A stretch of 64,000 bases of DNA from an uncultured Candidatus Actinomarina sp. (lineage in GTDB: Bacteria > Actinomycetota > Acidimicrobiia > Actinomarinales > Actinomarinaceae): contig CACLXG010000003.1 in the NCBI GenBank assembly GCA_902610815.1, positions 1 through 64,000 of the forward strand. The letters are read 5' to 3'. The notes under the pieces were generated by a model. The model saw only the letters and a program-made list of their open reading frames with translations, was not told the origin of the DNA and did not search any database. Positions 16,744 through 24,470 of this stretch are shown here, piece after piece (position 1 is the stretch's first letter; every line of letters begins with the position of its first letter). The translations under genes were made by a program, and so were the position numbers.

Positions 16744-17412
16744 ATGCCTTATACAAGTGTTTTACCTGAGGTAACGATAAGCGAGCTTACGCCAAGAAAA
16801 AGAAGATTCTTTTTAAAATATCTCGCAAGATTTTTACTGTTGTTTGAAAGCGTTAAAGCAAAGGGCTCTTTTCTAGATAATAAAAGAGTTATTGTAACTG
16901 CTGCACCACACCAGTCCGGCAAAGATGAGTACCTAATGATTTTGATGATCTTAGCTTTAGATATAGATGTCTGTTACCTCTCTGCAAAGTGGACTATGAG
17001 AAGAATTCCCATTCCATTTATAAAACCGAAAGACATTGATAATCAAGGAATTCCCTGGCCTCTAGGTTGGTTGCAAGAAATTGTATTTAGAAAATTTGGC
17101 GCCATCCCTGTAGATAGAAAAGGGAACAGTGGGCAGTACGACTCTGTAGTTCAAGAACTTCTTGTAAGAGATAGCTTTTTATTAATTATTACACCTGAAG
17201 GTAGGTTTGATGCAACTAGGTTTAGGAGTAGTTTTTTATATTTAGCCAAAGAATTAGAGGCTGAAGTTATGCCAGTACAAATCGATTATGAACATGACAC
17301 TTTACAGTTTTTAAATAGTTTAAATCTTGATGGTTCTGAGGAAGAGGTAATACAAAGGCTTCGTTCTTGTTTTGATGGAGTTAAGGGAAGAAAAAGTAGG
17401 TTTAAGGCTTAA
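16744..17412 (+). CDS. PlsC-like (LPLAT) acyltransferase
   Basis: 222 aa. The LPLAT catalytic motif appears as H-QSGK-D (His-x4-Asp) in TAAPHQSGKDEY. The acceptor-binding motifs appear as GAIPVDRKG and ITPEGRF. This is the pattern of 1-acyl-glycerol-3-phosphate acyltransferases acting at the inner membrane face in phospholipid synthesis. It shares one base with the start of the next acyltransferase gene (TAATG), so the two are translationally coupled. Confidence 0.7.
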   Translation: MPYTSVLPEVTISELTPRKRRFFLKYLARFLLLFESVKAKGSFLDNKRVIVTAAPHQSGKDEYLMILMILALDIDVCYLSAKWTMRRIPIPFIKPKDIDNQGIPWPLGWLQEIVFRKFGAIPVDRKGNSGQYDSVVQELLVRDSFLLIITPEGRFDATRFRSSFLYLAKELEAEVMPVQIDYEHDTLQFLNSLNLDGSEEEVIQRLRSCFDGVKGRKSRFKA

Positions 17413-18263
17413 TGGAAGAAAAAATCTATCAACTCATTAAAGAAAGAAACCCCTGGTTGTTAAAAGATAGCTTTCTGTCTAAAACTATTTATACCTTGTT
17501 GAAAAAATATCTTAGATATGATGAAACTGTTTTTGTTGGTGATCACATCCAGAGCATGACTGGTGAAGAGGCTTTTACTTGGTTAGGTAGTGAATATACA
17601 AACAACTCTTCTGTTGAGGGTCTTGAAAACATACCAAGAGATGGAAAGTTTTTAATTGTATCAAATCATCCTATGGGAGCTGCAGATGCTATTGCTTTGT
17701 ATCATAAAATTTATCCAGTCCGTAATGATCTTTTCTTTTTTGCAAATGAACTTTTTGTATATCTTTTGGGTGCTTTTCACGATCTTCTAGCACCAGTTGT
17801 TTGGAGTAAAGAAAAAGAAACCCATTCTGCAAGCAAAGTAACACTTGAACGGCTTAGTGTTTTTTTTGGTGATGGAAGGCCTGGTATTATTTTTCCTTCT
17901 GGTCGCCTCTCTAGGCTTACTTTTTTTGGTTTACGGGATAGGCCTTGGGAGAAAACTCCAATTGCGCTCGCAAAAAAATATAATTTCCCGTTAATTCCTG
18001 TATATGTAGAAGGAAGAAACTCTTGGTTCTTTTATTTTGCATCATACGTAAACAAACAACTAAGAGATGTTTCGCAATTAAATGAGTTATTTAATAAAAG
18101 AGATAAAAATATATCTATAAAAATTGGTAAACCAGTAAATGTGAGCTCGCTCAGTGATAATAGCGATATTGCAATTAATCAATTGCGATACAAATCAGAG
18201 AGTTTACGAAAAAAGGCTTTGTTGAAGTTAAACAGGTTTATTTTCTTAAGAAATTTCAGATAA
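17412..18263 (+). CDS. Second LPLAT-family acyltransferase
   Basis: 283 aa. VSNHPMGAADA matches the 'NHPLGGLDG' variant of the LPLAT motif, and FPSGRLS and IPVYVEGRNSW follow at the usual distances. Coupled to the preceding acyltransferase. The pair may act sequentially on one lipid acceptor, which is an inference from coupling only. Confidence 0.7.
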   Translation: MEEKIYQLIKERNPWLLKDSFLSKTIYTLLKKYLRYDETVFVGDHIQSMTGEEAFTWLGSEYTNNSSVEGLENIPRDGKFLIVSNHPMGAADAIALYHKIYPVRNDLFFFANELFVYLLGAFHDLLAPVVWSKEKETHSASKVTLERLSVFFGDGRPGIIFPSGRLSRLTFFGLRDRPWEKTPIALAKKYNFPLIPVYVEGRNSWFFYFASYVNKQLRDVSQLNELFNKRDKNISIKIGKPVNVSSLSDNSDIAINQLRYKSESLRKKALLKLNRFIFLRNFR

Positions 18264-18265
18264 GT

Positions 18266-19243
18266 CTACTCTACAACTTCACCGGTACTTGGGCTAACGC
18301 CTAGGTTGCCAACCATATATCCAAACAAAAGTGGTGTAGTAACTAAACCACCAAGTCCATAAAATCTCCAAGTTAACTCATAATCGCTCTGTGCTTGGTT
18401 GATAAGTAGATATAAAACAAAAAACAATCCATACAGTGAGGCAATTGCAGCTGTACTCACTTGTATTTTTCTATCATGATCAGTGTTGTAATACCAGTTT
18501 GTTACTCTAAACACCCCGAAACTAAAGAGAGTTCCTACACCAATAATCAACATCATTAATCTTGTGTTTCCTAAAGAAGCATGAACCGATACATATATAA
18601 ATGAGAGAAAATAAAGCAAGAACATTTGCTTTGGTGACATTTTAAATCGTATCGCGTATACATAAACGATACTTGCAAGCATAGATTGAAAAAATAAGGT
18701 CCCTGCCGCAAAAGCGTCGTCATAACCAAAAAAAACTTCATACTGTAAATATGGATGAAGGAACTGTGTGATAAACATGACTAAAGCATAGATTGTTGAT
18801 ACCGCTACAACAGAAGCTGTGTCTAAATGTTCCTTGCTAGGTCTTGTTGTAAAAACATAATCTAACATTAAAAATGCTCCAAGAAATAACATTAGGTGTG
18901 ACGGAGAAACAAGTGGCTCAACACCTGTTTCGATACCAAGTAAAGTATGCCACACAGCATCTGATGCTCCACCAACTCCAAAGATAACTGCGCCTAAAAC
19001 TCCGACGTCAAACTTGTAGTCTTTCATTTTGTTTTTTACATACATTGCAACTAAAACTGAAAAAGCATAACCAGAATATAAAACACCGTGCCAGGGTGTA
19101 AAAAAAGTTTCTATATCATCGATTAAATATGTGTGGGCGCTTGAATCTATCCATGCGCCAATAAAAAACCAGAGCATTGCGATGATAAACAGTTTTCTAT
19201 CTTTTTCATCTGTAATTACAATAGGCGATAATTTATTGAACAT
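18266..19243 (-). CDS. Multi-pass membrane protein with duplicated His/Asp/Glu motif
   Basis: 325 aa, about nine membrane helices. Two related segments stand near membrane boundaries: Asp33-x3-His37...Glu45-Thr...Pro-Trp-His52, and Asp95-x3-His99...Glu105-Thr...Pro-Ser-His116. The spacing suggests an internal repeat and a metal site. Uncharacterised actinobacterial membrane proteins with a 'DxxWH...G.DT...PPH' pattern look similar. Function unknown. Leaderless promoter (TATACT). Confidence 0.65.
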   Translation of the reverse strand: MFNKLSPIVITDEKDRKLFIIAMLWFFIGAWIDSSAHTYLIDDIETFFTPWHGVLYSGYAFSVLVAMYVKNKMKDYKFDVGVLGAVIFGVGGASDAVWHTLLGIETGVEPLVSPSHLMLFLGAFLMLDYVFTTRPSKEHLDTASVVAVSTIYALVMFITQFLHPYLQYEVFFGYDDAFAAGTLFFQSMLASIVYVYAIRFKMSPKQMFLLYFLSFIYVSVHASLGNTRLMMLIIGVGTLFSFGVFRVTNWYYNTDHDRKIQVSTAAIASLYGLFFVLYLLINQAQSDYELTWRFYGLGGLVTTPLLFGYMVGNLGVSPSTGEVVE

Positions 19244-19249
19244 ATAAAT

Positions 19250-19255
19250 AGTATA
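19250..19255 (-). promoter_or_regulatory. -10 element TATACT, leaderless
   Basis: TATACT on the minus strand, six bases before the ATG at 19243. Confidence 0.6.
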
Positions 19256-19299
19256 AACCCAAAGGTTTCTTGGTATTTACGAAATTAAGTCACACAATA

Positions 19300-19305
19300 T
19301 AAAAT
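19300..19305 (+). promoter_or_regulatory. -10 element TAAAAT, leaderless
   Basis: TAAAAT six bases before the GTG at 19312, which supports that GTG as start. Confidence 0.45.
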
Positions 19306-19311
19306 AAGTCT

Positions 19312-20478
19312 GTGGAAAACAAAGAGTTCAACCGTACACTTACTTTAAAAAGTTCTATTTATTTGGGCTTAAGCTCAATGATCGGAGCAGGACTTTTTAA
19401 TAATATTGCCCCTACAGCAAAAATAAGTTCTTACGGTTCAGTACTTGGATTACTTTTAGCTTCAACGTTAGCTATAGCAAATGCTTCTTCCTCTGCTCAA
19501 CTCTCATCACTGTTTCCTAAAACTGGTGGTACATATTTGTATGCAAATGAAGTACTGGGAAAACCTTATGCAATTATCGCTGGCTCAGTGTTCATTATTG
19601 GTAAAACAATTAGCTGTGTTGCAATAGCGTTAACAGTAGGAAACTACCTCTCTCCTGTGTATGGGAAAGAGATTGGTGTTGTTTTATGTCTTTTAGTATT
19701 TTTGTTAAGTTTTTCTGGAATTCATAAAACTGCAGAAATTGCTAAATGGTTTGTTTGGATAATTTTTGGACTACTTTTATTTTATGCTGTCTCTATCCTC
19801 TCAACACCAAATGTTGATTTACGTATTCCAGTCTTTGAGGAGGTTTCAATTGATAGTATTTTGTTATCTGCAAGTATATGGTTTTTTGCTTTTACCGGAT
19901 ATTCCAGACTTGCGACATTTGGAGAGGAAATAAAAAACCCTAAAGAAATTATACCTACAGCAATTTTTACTGGTCTGGGGGTAACAATCTTATTGTATTT
20001 TGGAATTACTTGGTTAACGCTATCAATAATCAGTCCCGAACTAATTATGAACTCTAATACACCCCTTCTTGTTGCCATGGACGTAAGTAGGTTTTCAGAA
20101 TTTTCGTTTTTAATTGTTTTTGCTTCTTCTATTGCGATGGTTTCTGTATTTCTTGCTCTAATGCCTGGAATTAGCAGAATATATGTCGCGCTTTCTAGAG
20201 ATGGTGTACTTCCAAAAGCTTTTTCAAAAATTCATAAAAAATTTAACTCTGCTTATTTTGCAGAAGGCTTTGTACTTATCTCTGTGATAATAGGCATTTA
20301 TAGTTTTGATGTTGTTGGATCTATAAAATTAAGTTCCTTTTTTATTTTGATATATTATACAATTACGAACTTGTGTGTAATCAAGCTGAAAAAAAATAAT
20401 CGACTTTATTCTGTCGCAATTGCTTTCTATGGATTTTCAGCCTGTTTTGTATTTGCAATTGCTTTATTAGTTCTTTAA
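19312..20478 (+). CDS. APC-family amino-acid permease
   Basis: 388 aa starting with GTG, about 11-12 membrane helices. The first helix carries the GLSSMIGAGLF motif of the amino acid-polyamine-organocation family, and GGTYLYANEVLGK and FTGYSRLATFGEEIKNP are the usual helix 2 and helix 6-7 signatures. Import or exchange of an amino acid is likely. The exact substrate is unknown. A hairpin (20483-20506) lies just behind the stop. Confidence 0.85.
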   Translation: MENKEFNRTLTLKSSIYLGLSSMIGAGLFNNIAPTAKISSYGSVLGLLLASTLAIANASSSAQLSSLFPKTGGTYLYANEVLGKPYAIIAGSVFIIGKTISCVAIALTVGNYLSPVYGKEIGVVLCLLVFLLSFSGIHKTAEIAKWFVWIIFGLLLFYAVSILSTPNVDLRIPVFEEVSIDSILLSASIWFFAFTGYSRLATFGEEIKNPKEIIPTAIFTGLGVTILLYFGITWLTLSIISPELIMNSNTPLLVAMDVSRFSEFSFLIVFASSIAMVSVFLALMPGISRIYVALSRDGVLPKAFSKIHKKFNSAYFAEGFVLISVIIGIYSFDVVGSIKLSSFFILIYYTITNLCVIKLKKNNRLYSVAIAFYGFSACFVFAIALLVL

Positions 20479-20482
20479 CAAA

Positions 20483-20506
20483 CAAACCGGGATTACTCCC
20501 GGCTTG
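20483..20506 (+). terminator. Hairpin behind the permease gene
   Basis: CCGGGA-TTAC-TCCCGG with flanking CAA/TTG pairing. There is no clear T-run on the plus strand (CTTGCT), so termination may be weak or Rho-assisted. Confidence 0.5.
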
Positions 20507-20614
20507 CTATCAGTGACCTGTGAAAATTTCCCCCAAAATGTTTCACGAAGTTCACAAGAAGTTTTATTCTCCTAACTTGATTATATAAATATCAATATTA
20601 GAAATCTTTGTTAC

Positions 20615-20627
20615 TGTGATTTTCACA
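20615..20627. repeat. Inverted repeat TGTGA-TTT-TCACA
   Basis: Short perfect palindrome in the 20479-20800 gap, one of several TGTGA/TCACA half sites there. Possibly part of the regulatory region for the RNA candidate at 20697. Confidence 0.35.
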
Positions 20628-20639
20628 TATATATATAAC

Positions 20640-20659
20640 TTGTGAAATAAATATCACAA
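20640..20659. promoter_or_regulatory. Operator candidate TTGTGA-N8-TCACAA
   Basis: Perfect 6+6 inverted repeat centred about 47 bp upstream of the predicted RNA start. A second TTGTGAAATAA lies inside the -35/-10 spacer (20670-20680). It resembles a CRP/FNR-type half-site pair but with an 8-bp spacer. Confidence 0.45.
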
Positions 20660-20661
20660 TC

Positions 20662-20690
20662 TTGCAGGGTTGTGAAATAAGAATTATACT
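20662..20690 (+). promoter_or_regulatory. Promoter of the small RNA candidate
   Basis: -35 TTGCAG (20662-20667), exactly 17 bp, -10 TATACT (20685-20690). Confidence 0.65.
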
Positions 20691-20696
20691 TATTTT

Positions 20697-20764
20697 ATAG
20701 GCTAATCACGTGTATGCGTTAGAAACACTCAAACACACTTCCATAAGTGGTTGGCCTATTTTTG
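20697..20764 (+). ncRNA. Structured small RNA candidate (about 68 nt)
   Basis: It starts six bases after TATACT. Its first 13 bases, ATAGGCTAATCAC (20697-20709), pair completely (two G-U) with GTGGTTGGCCTAT (20747-20759), enclosing a 37-base loop with small internal pairing options (CACTT/AAGTG). TTTTTG follows the stem directly, so the closing stem doubles as an intrinsic terminator. There is no reading frame of note. It sits between the permease and SRPBCC genes, which have their own signals. Function unknown. Confidence 0.6.
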
Positions 20765-20788
20765 ATTTAATATATACCCAAAAGTATT

Positions 20789-20794
20789 TAACCT
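20789..20794 (+). promoter_or_regulatory. -10 element TAACCT, leaderless
   Basis: TAACCT six bases before the ATG at 20801. Confidence 0.4.
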
Positions 20795-20800
20795 TAATTT

Positions 20801-21292
20801 ATGCAAAGATTTAAAACCTCGAACAGTATGACTTATGATTGTTCTTTAGAGAAATTATGGGAGATTGTGTCATCCCCTAATTACTTGAACAATGTCCACC
20901 CTTTTTGCAAAGAAAACTCAATTATTAAATGGAGCAAGGATCATCATGAAGACAAAATAGTCTATTTAAATAATAGGTACTATATTAGAAAATTTGTAAG
21001 TTGGAAAGTTTTAGAAGGGTATGATCTTTGGATAGGCAGTAATAATAATAATCAATCTTTTGTGGAGTGGAGGCTAGAAAAAGTAGACAGTGGATCAAAG
21101 CTTACTATTACGGTTTATCCATTTTTGTTAAGTAGTTGGCCAAAAGTTTTCTCTTTTTTTCCTTATTTTTTTTATATAAATATCAAATTGAAGTCGTACT
21201 TGTTCTCAGTGCTGAGTGGTATTGATTGGTATATTAATGAGAAAACTCCTGTTCCAAAAAATCAATTTGGTGAACATAGTTGGTTTTCTTAA
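20801..21292 (+). CDS. SRPBCC-fold (START-like) protein
   Basis: 163 aa. The N-terminal pattern (strand, then CSLEKLWEIVSSPNYLNNVHPFC) and the later strands ending in a long hydrophobic helix fit the SRPBCC superfamily of hydrophobic-ligand binding proteins (polyketide cyclase/dehydrase-like). No catalytic residues can be assigned. It ends one base before a convergent gene. Confidence 0.55.
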   Translation: MQRFKTSNSMTYDCSLEKLWEIVSSPNYLNNVHPFCKENSIIKWSKDHHEDKIVYLNNRYYIRKFVSWKVLEGYDLWIGSNNNNQSFVEWRLEKVDSGSKLTITVYPFLLSSWPKVFSFFPYFFYINIKLKSYLFSVLSGIDWYINEKTPVPKNQFGEHSWFS

Positions 21293-21293
21293 T

Positions 21294-21794
21294 TTAATGT
21301 TCCCTTGATCGAGATGATTTAGACATTGTCTTTTCTAAAGAACCATTAGAAAATATATAAGACTCAACACTATCTACTAGATGTTTTCCATTTTGTGATT
21401 TTTGCATAATCACATCTACAGTCATTCCCTCATAAGGAGAAATCAAAGTTATTGAATGTTGTCTAAATTTTTTGGATGATTGGTCTCTTCGAATTACATC
21501 ACTAATCATACTGCTTGATTCCCATGACCAGTCTTCACCAACTGAAACAAATTTGCATATGTGTTTTGTCTGTGATTTGTCAATTCTTGCTCCTGGGCAA
21601 ACCAATATAGAACCTTCAACCCAAGGGTTTAAACCCAAACCATCTATCTTTGGAAAGGCAACATTAAACGAGTCATCGACAATTGCCTCTATATCACCTT
21701 TTTTAAAATTTCGTTCCTTTATTATTTCAGAAATTGTATTTTGAATTCTAAATAATGATTCCTCATCCAAATTTTCAAGATTTTCCCTGTCCAT
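21294..21794 (-). CDS. Conserved-looking cytoplasmic protein, unknown
   Basis: 166 aa, no signal or membrane segment, acidic N terminus, Ser/Arg-rich C-terminal tail (KTMSKSSRSREH). I do not recognise a family. The alpha/beta pattern with VCPGARIDKS and WSWESSS is too weak to assign. It is a single gene between a convergent SRPBCC gene and a tiny membrane protein gene. Confidence 0.55.
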   Translation of the reverse strand: MDRENLENLDEESLFRIQNTISEIIKERNFKKGDIEAIVDDSFNVAFPKIDGLGLNPWVEGSILVCPGARIDKSQTKHICKFVSVGEDWSWESSSMISDVIRRDQSSKKFRQHSITLISPYEGMTVDVIMQKSQNGKHLVDSVESYIFSNGSLEKTMSKSSRSREH

Positions 21795-21827
21795 AGTTAT
21801 ATATAAACAGTTAGGTGAGACAAATTG

Positions 21828-21983
21828 CTACTCTTCTTCTAAGGCAAGCTTTTGACCAGCTGTTTCTTTTCCTCTTAAATCACGAATATCTACGCGGATT
21901 AACCCAATTACAAATATGGTAAGAGTACCTACTGGAAATAAAAGAATTAAAAATAAAGGTGACGATGTTAATGTCTCTAGCAT
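21828..21983 (-). CDS. Tiny membrane protein (51 aa)
   Basis: One long hydrophobic helix (SPLFLILLFPVGTLTIFVIGLI) followed by a charged tail (RVDIRDLRGKE, ending LEEE). TAATAT six bases before the ATG supports expression. No family recognised. Confidence 0.55.
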   Translation of the reverse strand: MLETLTSSPLFLILLFPVGTLTIFVIGLIRVDIRDLRGKETAGQKLALEEE

Positions 21984-21989
21984 GTTTTT

Positions 21990-21995
21990 ATATTA
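21990..21995 (-). promoter_or_regulatory. -10 element TAATAT, leaderless
   Basis: TAATAT on the minus strand, six bases before the ATG at 21983. Confidence 0.45.
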
Positions 21996-22009
21996 ACAAA
22001 TTTATATAG

Positions 22010-22030
22010 TATAATTAAATCCAGAGGAGA
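22010..22030 (+). promoter_or_regulatory. Promoter and strong ribosome binding site
   Basis: TATAAT at 22010-22015 and AGAGGAGA at 22023-22030, four bases before the ATG at 22034. This is a leadered start, in contrast to the leaderless pattern around it. Confidence 0.55.
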
Positions 22031-22033
22031 AAT

Positions 22034-22189
22034 ATGGTAAAACTTGGATTATACGCAAGCATGGTGTCAGTAATTGCATCAGTGCTTATTTATATTGTTT
22101 TAGATGATTCTCAACTTGCTATTTATGTAGGTCTATGGGCACCAACGTTAATTCTTTATAGCCAGGCTTACGAACAAGCAAATAAGTAG
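22034..22189 (+). CDS. Tiny membrane protein (51 aa)
   Basis: Two hydrophobic helices (LGLYASMVSVIASVLIYIVL and AIYVGLWAPTLILY) joined by a short acidic turn. Supported by a promoter and a strong ribosome binding site. Family not recognised. Confidence 0.6.
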   Translation: MVKLGLYASMVSVIASVLIYIVLDDSQLAIYVGLWAPTLILYSQAYEQANK

Positions 22190-22218
22190 TCTGGTTTAGG
22201 TATAAATTTAAACCTTAC

Positions 22219-22224
22219 TAGTAT
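22219..22224 (+). promoter_or_regulatory. -10 element TAGTAT, leaderless
   Basis: TAGTAT six bases before the GTG at 22231. Confidence 0.45.
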
Positions 22225-22230
22225 TTGATT

Positions 22231-22323
22231 GTGAATAAAGTTGAAAAGAAATCATTTTTTGGATTCCTAGCTATTGCATTTGTCTTACATCTGTATCTAG
22301 TAATTTCACTTATCGGTGGTTAA
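22231..22323 (+). CDS. Tiny membrane protein (30 aa)
   Basis: 30 aa from a GTG: charged N terminus (MNKVEKK) and a single membrane helix. Its stop overlaps the start of the following lipoprotein gene by 8 bp, so it may serve partly as a translation leader for it. Supported by the -10 spacing rule seen throughout. Confidence 0.45.
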   Translation: MNKVEKKSFFGFLAIAFVLHLYLVISLIGG

Positions 22324-22771
22324 AAAAACTTTAATTCTTCTTATACTCTTAATTTCTTGTACAGGTAGTGAAACTGTAGTTGAGGAACCAAAATCTCTAA
22401 ATTCAGAAGAAGTGCTGAATGTAATATTTGAAAGCTATAAGAATTTTTCAGATAACCCGGAAAAAGCTATTGATGTAATTTGGGGCTTTGCGCATGAAGA
22501 CAATAAAGAAATCACAGGACCTAAAGAGAGATTTGCACAAATGTTGGTTAGTGAGCCATACAACTCCATTGTTGATCTCAAAGAATATTCGTATGAAATA
22601 ACCTATGAAAATGATACAAACATACATTATGAAATTAAAGTGCTTGCTAAAACAAATAATTATTTTGTCATTACTTGGGTTTTTGAAAAAACAGATTGCC
22701 CGGAATTAGAACAGAAATGTTGGCTGACAATTGCTGTAACTGCCCCTGAATATTTTCAATCAGGTATTTAG
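22316..22771 (+). CDS. Lipoprotein with DUF4864-like domain
   Basis: 151 aa from a GTG that overlaps the preceding small ORF. Lipobox LLILLISC (Cys15), then one domain whose 'GFAHEDN...GPKERFAQMLVSEPY' stretch resembles DUF4864 proteins, with a Cys pair near the C terminus (DCPELEQKC). Function unknown. Its stop shares 4 bp with the stop of the convergent lipoprotein gene. Confidence 0.6.
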   Translation: MVKKTLILLILLISCTGSETVVEEPKSLNSEEVLNVIFESYKNFSDNPEKAIDVIWGFAHEDNKEITGPKERFAQMLVSEPYNSIVDLKEYSYEITYENDTNIHYEIKVLAKTNNYFVITWVFEKTDCPELEQKCWLTIAVTAPEYFQSGI

Positions 22772-23289
22772 TCGTTTAAGTCTTCCAAAGGATTTTCTGG
22801 CTGGCAGATTTCAAATGCGTCTTGTACTGCCTCTGAACTAAAATCTATATCAGCATCTCTAAATGCAAAGAACCCAAACTCTCCAGGTTTAGGATCTGGA
22901 AAATCAATTCCTTGGTCCCTCATGCATTGTGAAAACTCAAGAGAAGCGTCCACTAAAGCTGCTTCAACTTCCGGATCTAAATCAAATTGTTCTGGAAGAG
23001 CATTTCTTAATATATCTTCACAGTTTTCAAAAGCTCTCTCAAATTCTTCTTCGTTTTCAATTTCTAAATTATCGAACTGAGGATTTCCATCAATATCAAA
23101 TGTTGGGTCTGGAAAATTGATACCTTCTTCACGCATGCATTGAGCAAATTCTAGAACTCCCTCTTCAAAGGTTGTTTCTTCATCTAACACCGTTGTAGCA
23201 GTTGTAGATTCAATAGTTACAACCCCTTGTGGCTCTTCACCACCAATAGTGCATGCAGAAAATACCGCAACAAAGGTTAAGATTTTTAC
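22768..23289 (-). CDS. Two-module 'CMRxxGxxFPDP' lipoprotein; start codon unclear
   Basis: About 173 aa. After a short signal (VKILTFVAVFSAC) and a Thr-rich linker come two copies of a Cys-bounded module: FAQCMREEGINFPDP...FENC and FSQCMRDQGIDFPDP...FEIC. Actinobacterial MacAB-like operons often include such a protein. The signal begins at a GTA codon, with no ATG, GTG or TTG in the expected place. The first canonical in-frame start (23397) lies deep in the permease gene and would give an implausible N terminus. Last gene of the exporter cluster. Coordinates end at the GTA. Confidence 0.6.
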   Translation of the reverse strand, partial: VKILTFVAVFSACTIGGEEPQGVVTIESTTATTVLDEETTFEEGVLEFAQCMREEGINFPDPTFDIDGNPQFDNLEIENEEEFERAFENCEDILRNALPEQFDLDPEVEAALVDASLEFSQCMRDQGIDFPDPKPGEFGFFAFRDADIDFSSEAVQDAFEICQPENPLEDLND

Positions 23290-24470
23290 TTTCGAACTGC
23301 CTCTGCTGGTTGAATTTTTGATGCTTTTATAGCTGGGTATACACCAGAAATAGCCCCGATTAATAATGCTAAAAGTACTGCTCCAAATATTTGCCATACA
23401 GGTATTGAGAATACAATATTTGTGTAATTAGTATAACCCAGTGTTATAGCTGTTCCGAGAAGCACACCAACAAGACCCCCTATACCTGACAAAACAATGC
23501 TTTCCAGCAAAAACTGGTACCTAATTTCTCTTCTAGTAGCACCGATAGATCTTCTAACTCCTATTTCCATTCTTCTCTCTAATACTGACATGACCATAAC
23601 ATTTGCAATAGCGACACCACCAACAAGAAGTGCAACTGAACCAAGTCCTAAAAGTAAGTTTGTGAATGCTTCTTCAGCTGCTTGTTGTGCTTCGAGTGCA
23701 TCAGATGGACGAGTCACTTCAACTTGATCTGGGTTTTCAGGGTTCATTGAGGGAGCAAGGACTTCGACAACGTCTTCGATAAATGTCGGATTAGCTCTTA
23801 AATAAATAGTTGTTGGCTCTTCATCTATATCGAAAAGTGTTTTTGCTACACCATATCCAATAAACACCGATCTATCTAAATCTGGATGAATTTTTAGCTC
23901 TTCTAGTATTCCAACTACTCCAAACCATTGATTTTCAATCAGTATCTTCGTAGGTATAGATAAATTATTAATTCCCAATCTCTGAGCAGTTACATTTCCT
24001 AAGACTGTTACTGGAATGTCAGATAACCCATCTTTTATAAACCTACCATCAATTAGATTGCCCCCTATAACATCTAGCAGTTCAGCGCTTGTGACAATAG
24101 TTGAAATACCCCCACCTTCAAACTCTGATATGAAATTACTTCGTCTTACTAAAAGATCTGTTTGAGTTGTTGAAGTGACTTCCTGAACTGGTCCTATTCT
24201 TTCTACCATGCCCAAAACTCCTTTTGGGAGTTCTTCCTGTGTTCCAAAAAAACCGGCTTGTGGTGAAGCTTTAACCAAGTTCGTACCAAGAGACTCTAGT
24301 GTTGAAAGAAGATCTGCCCTACCTGAAGCCGAAATTCCAGATACTGCAACAATTGCTGCGATTCCAATACCTATGCCAATTGATGTAAGTGTTGCTCTTC
24401 CTTTTCTTGCTCTAACTCCGTATAAAGCTACAAAAAACAAGTCTTTAATTTTTAGTCTATTTTTTTTCAT
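23286..24470 (-). CDS. MacB-like ABC transporter permease
   Basis: 394 aa with the FtsX/MacB layout: N-terminal helix (TSIGIGIGIAAIVAVSGIS), a large extracytoplasmic domain (about 50-265), and three C-terminal helices including NVMVMSVLERRMEIGVRRSIGAT. It overlaps the ATPase gene by 4 bp. With the ATPase and the HlyD-like adaptor it forms a probable tripartite-style exporter, adapted to a Gram-positive envelope. Confidence 0.85.
   Translation of the reverse strand: MKKNRLKIKDLFFVALYGVRARKGRATLTSIGIGIGIAAIVAVSGISASGRADLLSTLESLGTNLVKASPQAGFFGTQEELPKGVLGMVERIGPVQEVTSTTQTDLLVRRSNFISEFEGGGISTIVTSAELLDVIGGNLIDGRFIKDGLSDIPVTVLGNVTAQRLGINNLSIPTKILIENQWFGVVGILEELKIHPDLDRSVFIGYGVAKTLFDIDEEPTTIYLRANPTFIEDVVEVLAPSMNPENPDQVEVTRPSDALEAQQAAEEAFTNLLLGLGSVALLVGGVAIANVMVMSVLERRMEIGVRRSIGATRREIRYQFLLESIVLSGIGGLVGVLLGTAITLGYTNYTNIVFSIPVWQIFGAVLLALLIGAISGVYPAIKASKIQPAEAVRK

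Noticed and set aside
20539-20556. Possible second parS (TGTTTCACGAAGTTCACA)
   Set aside because: Only the left half matches the consensus; the right half is lost, so ParB binding is unlikely.
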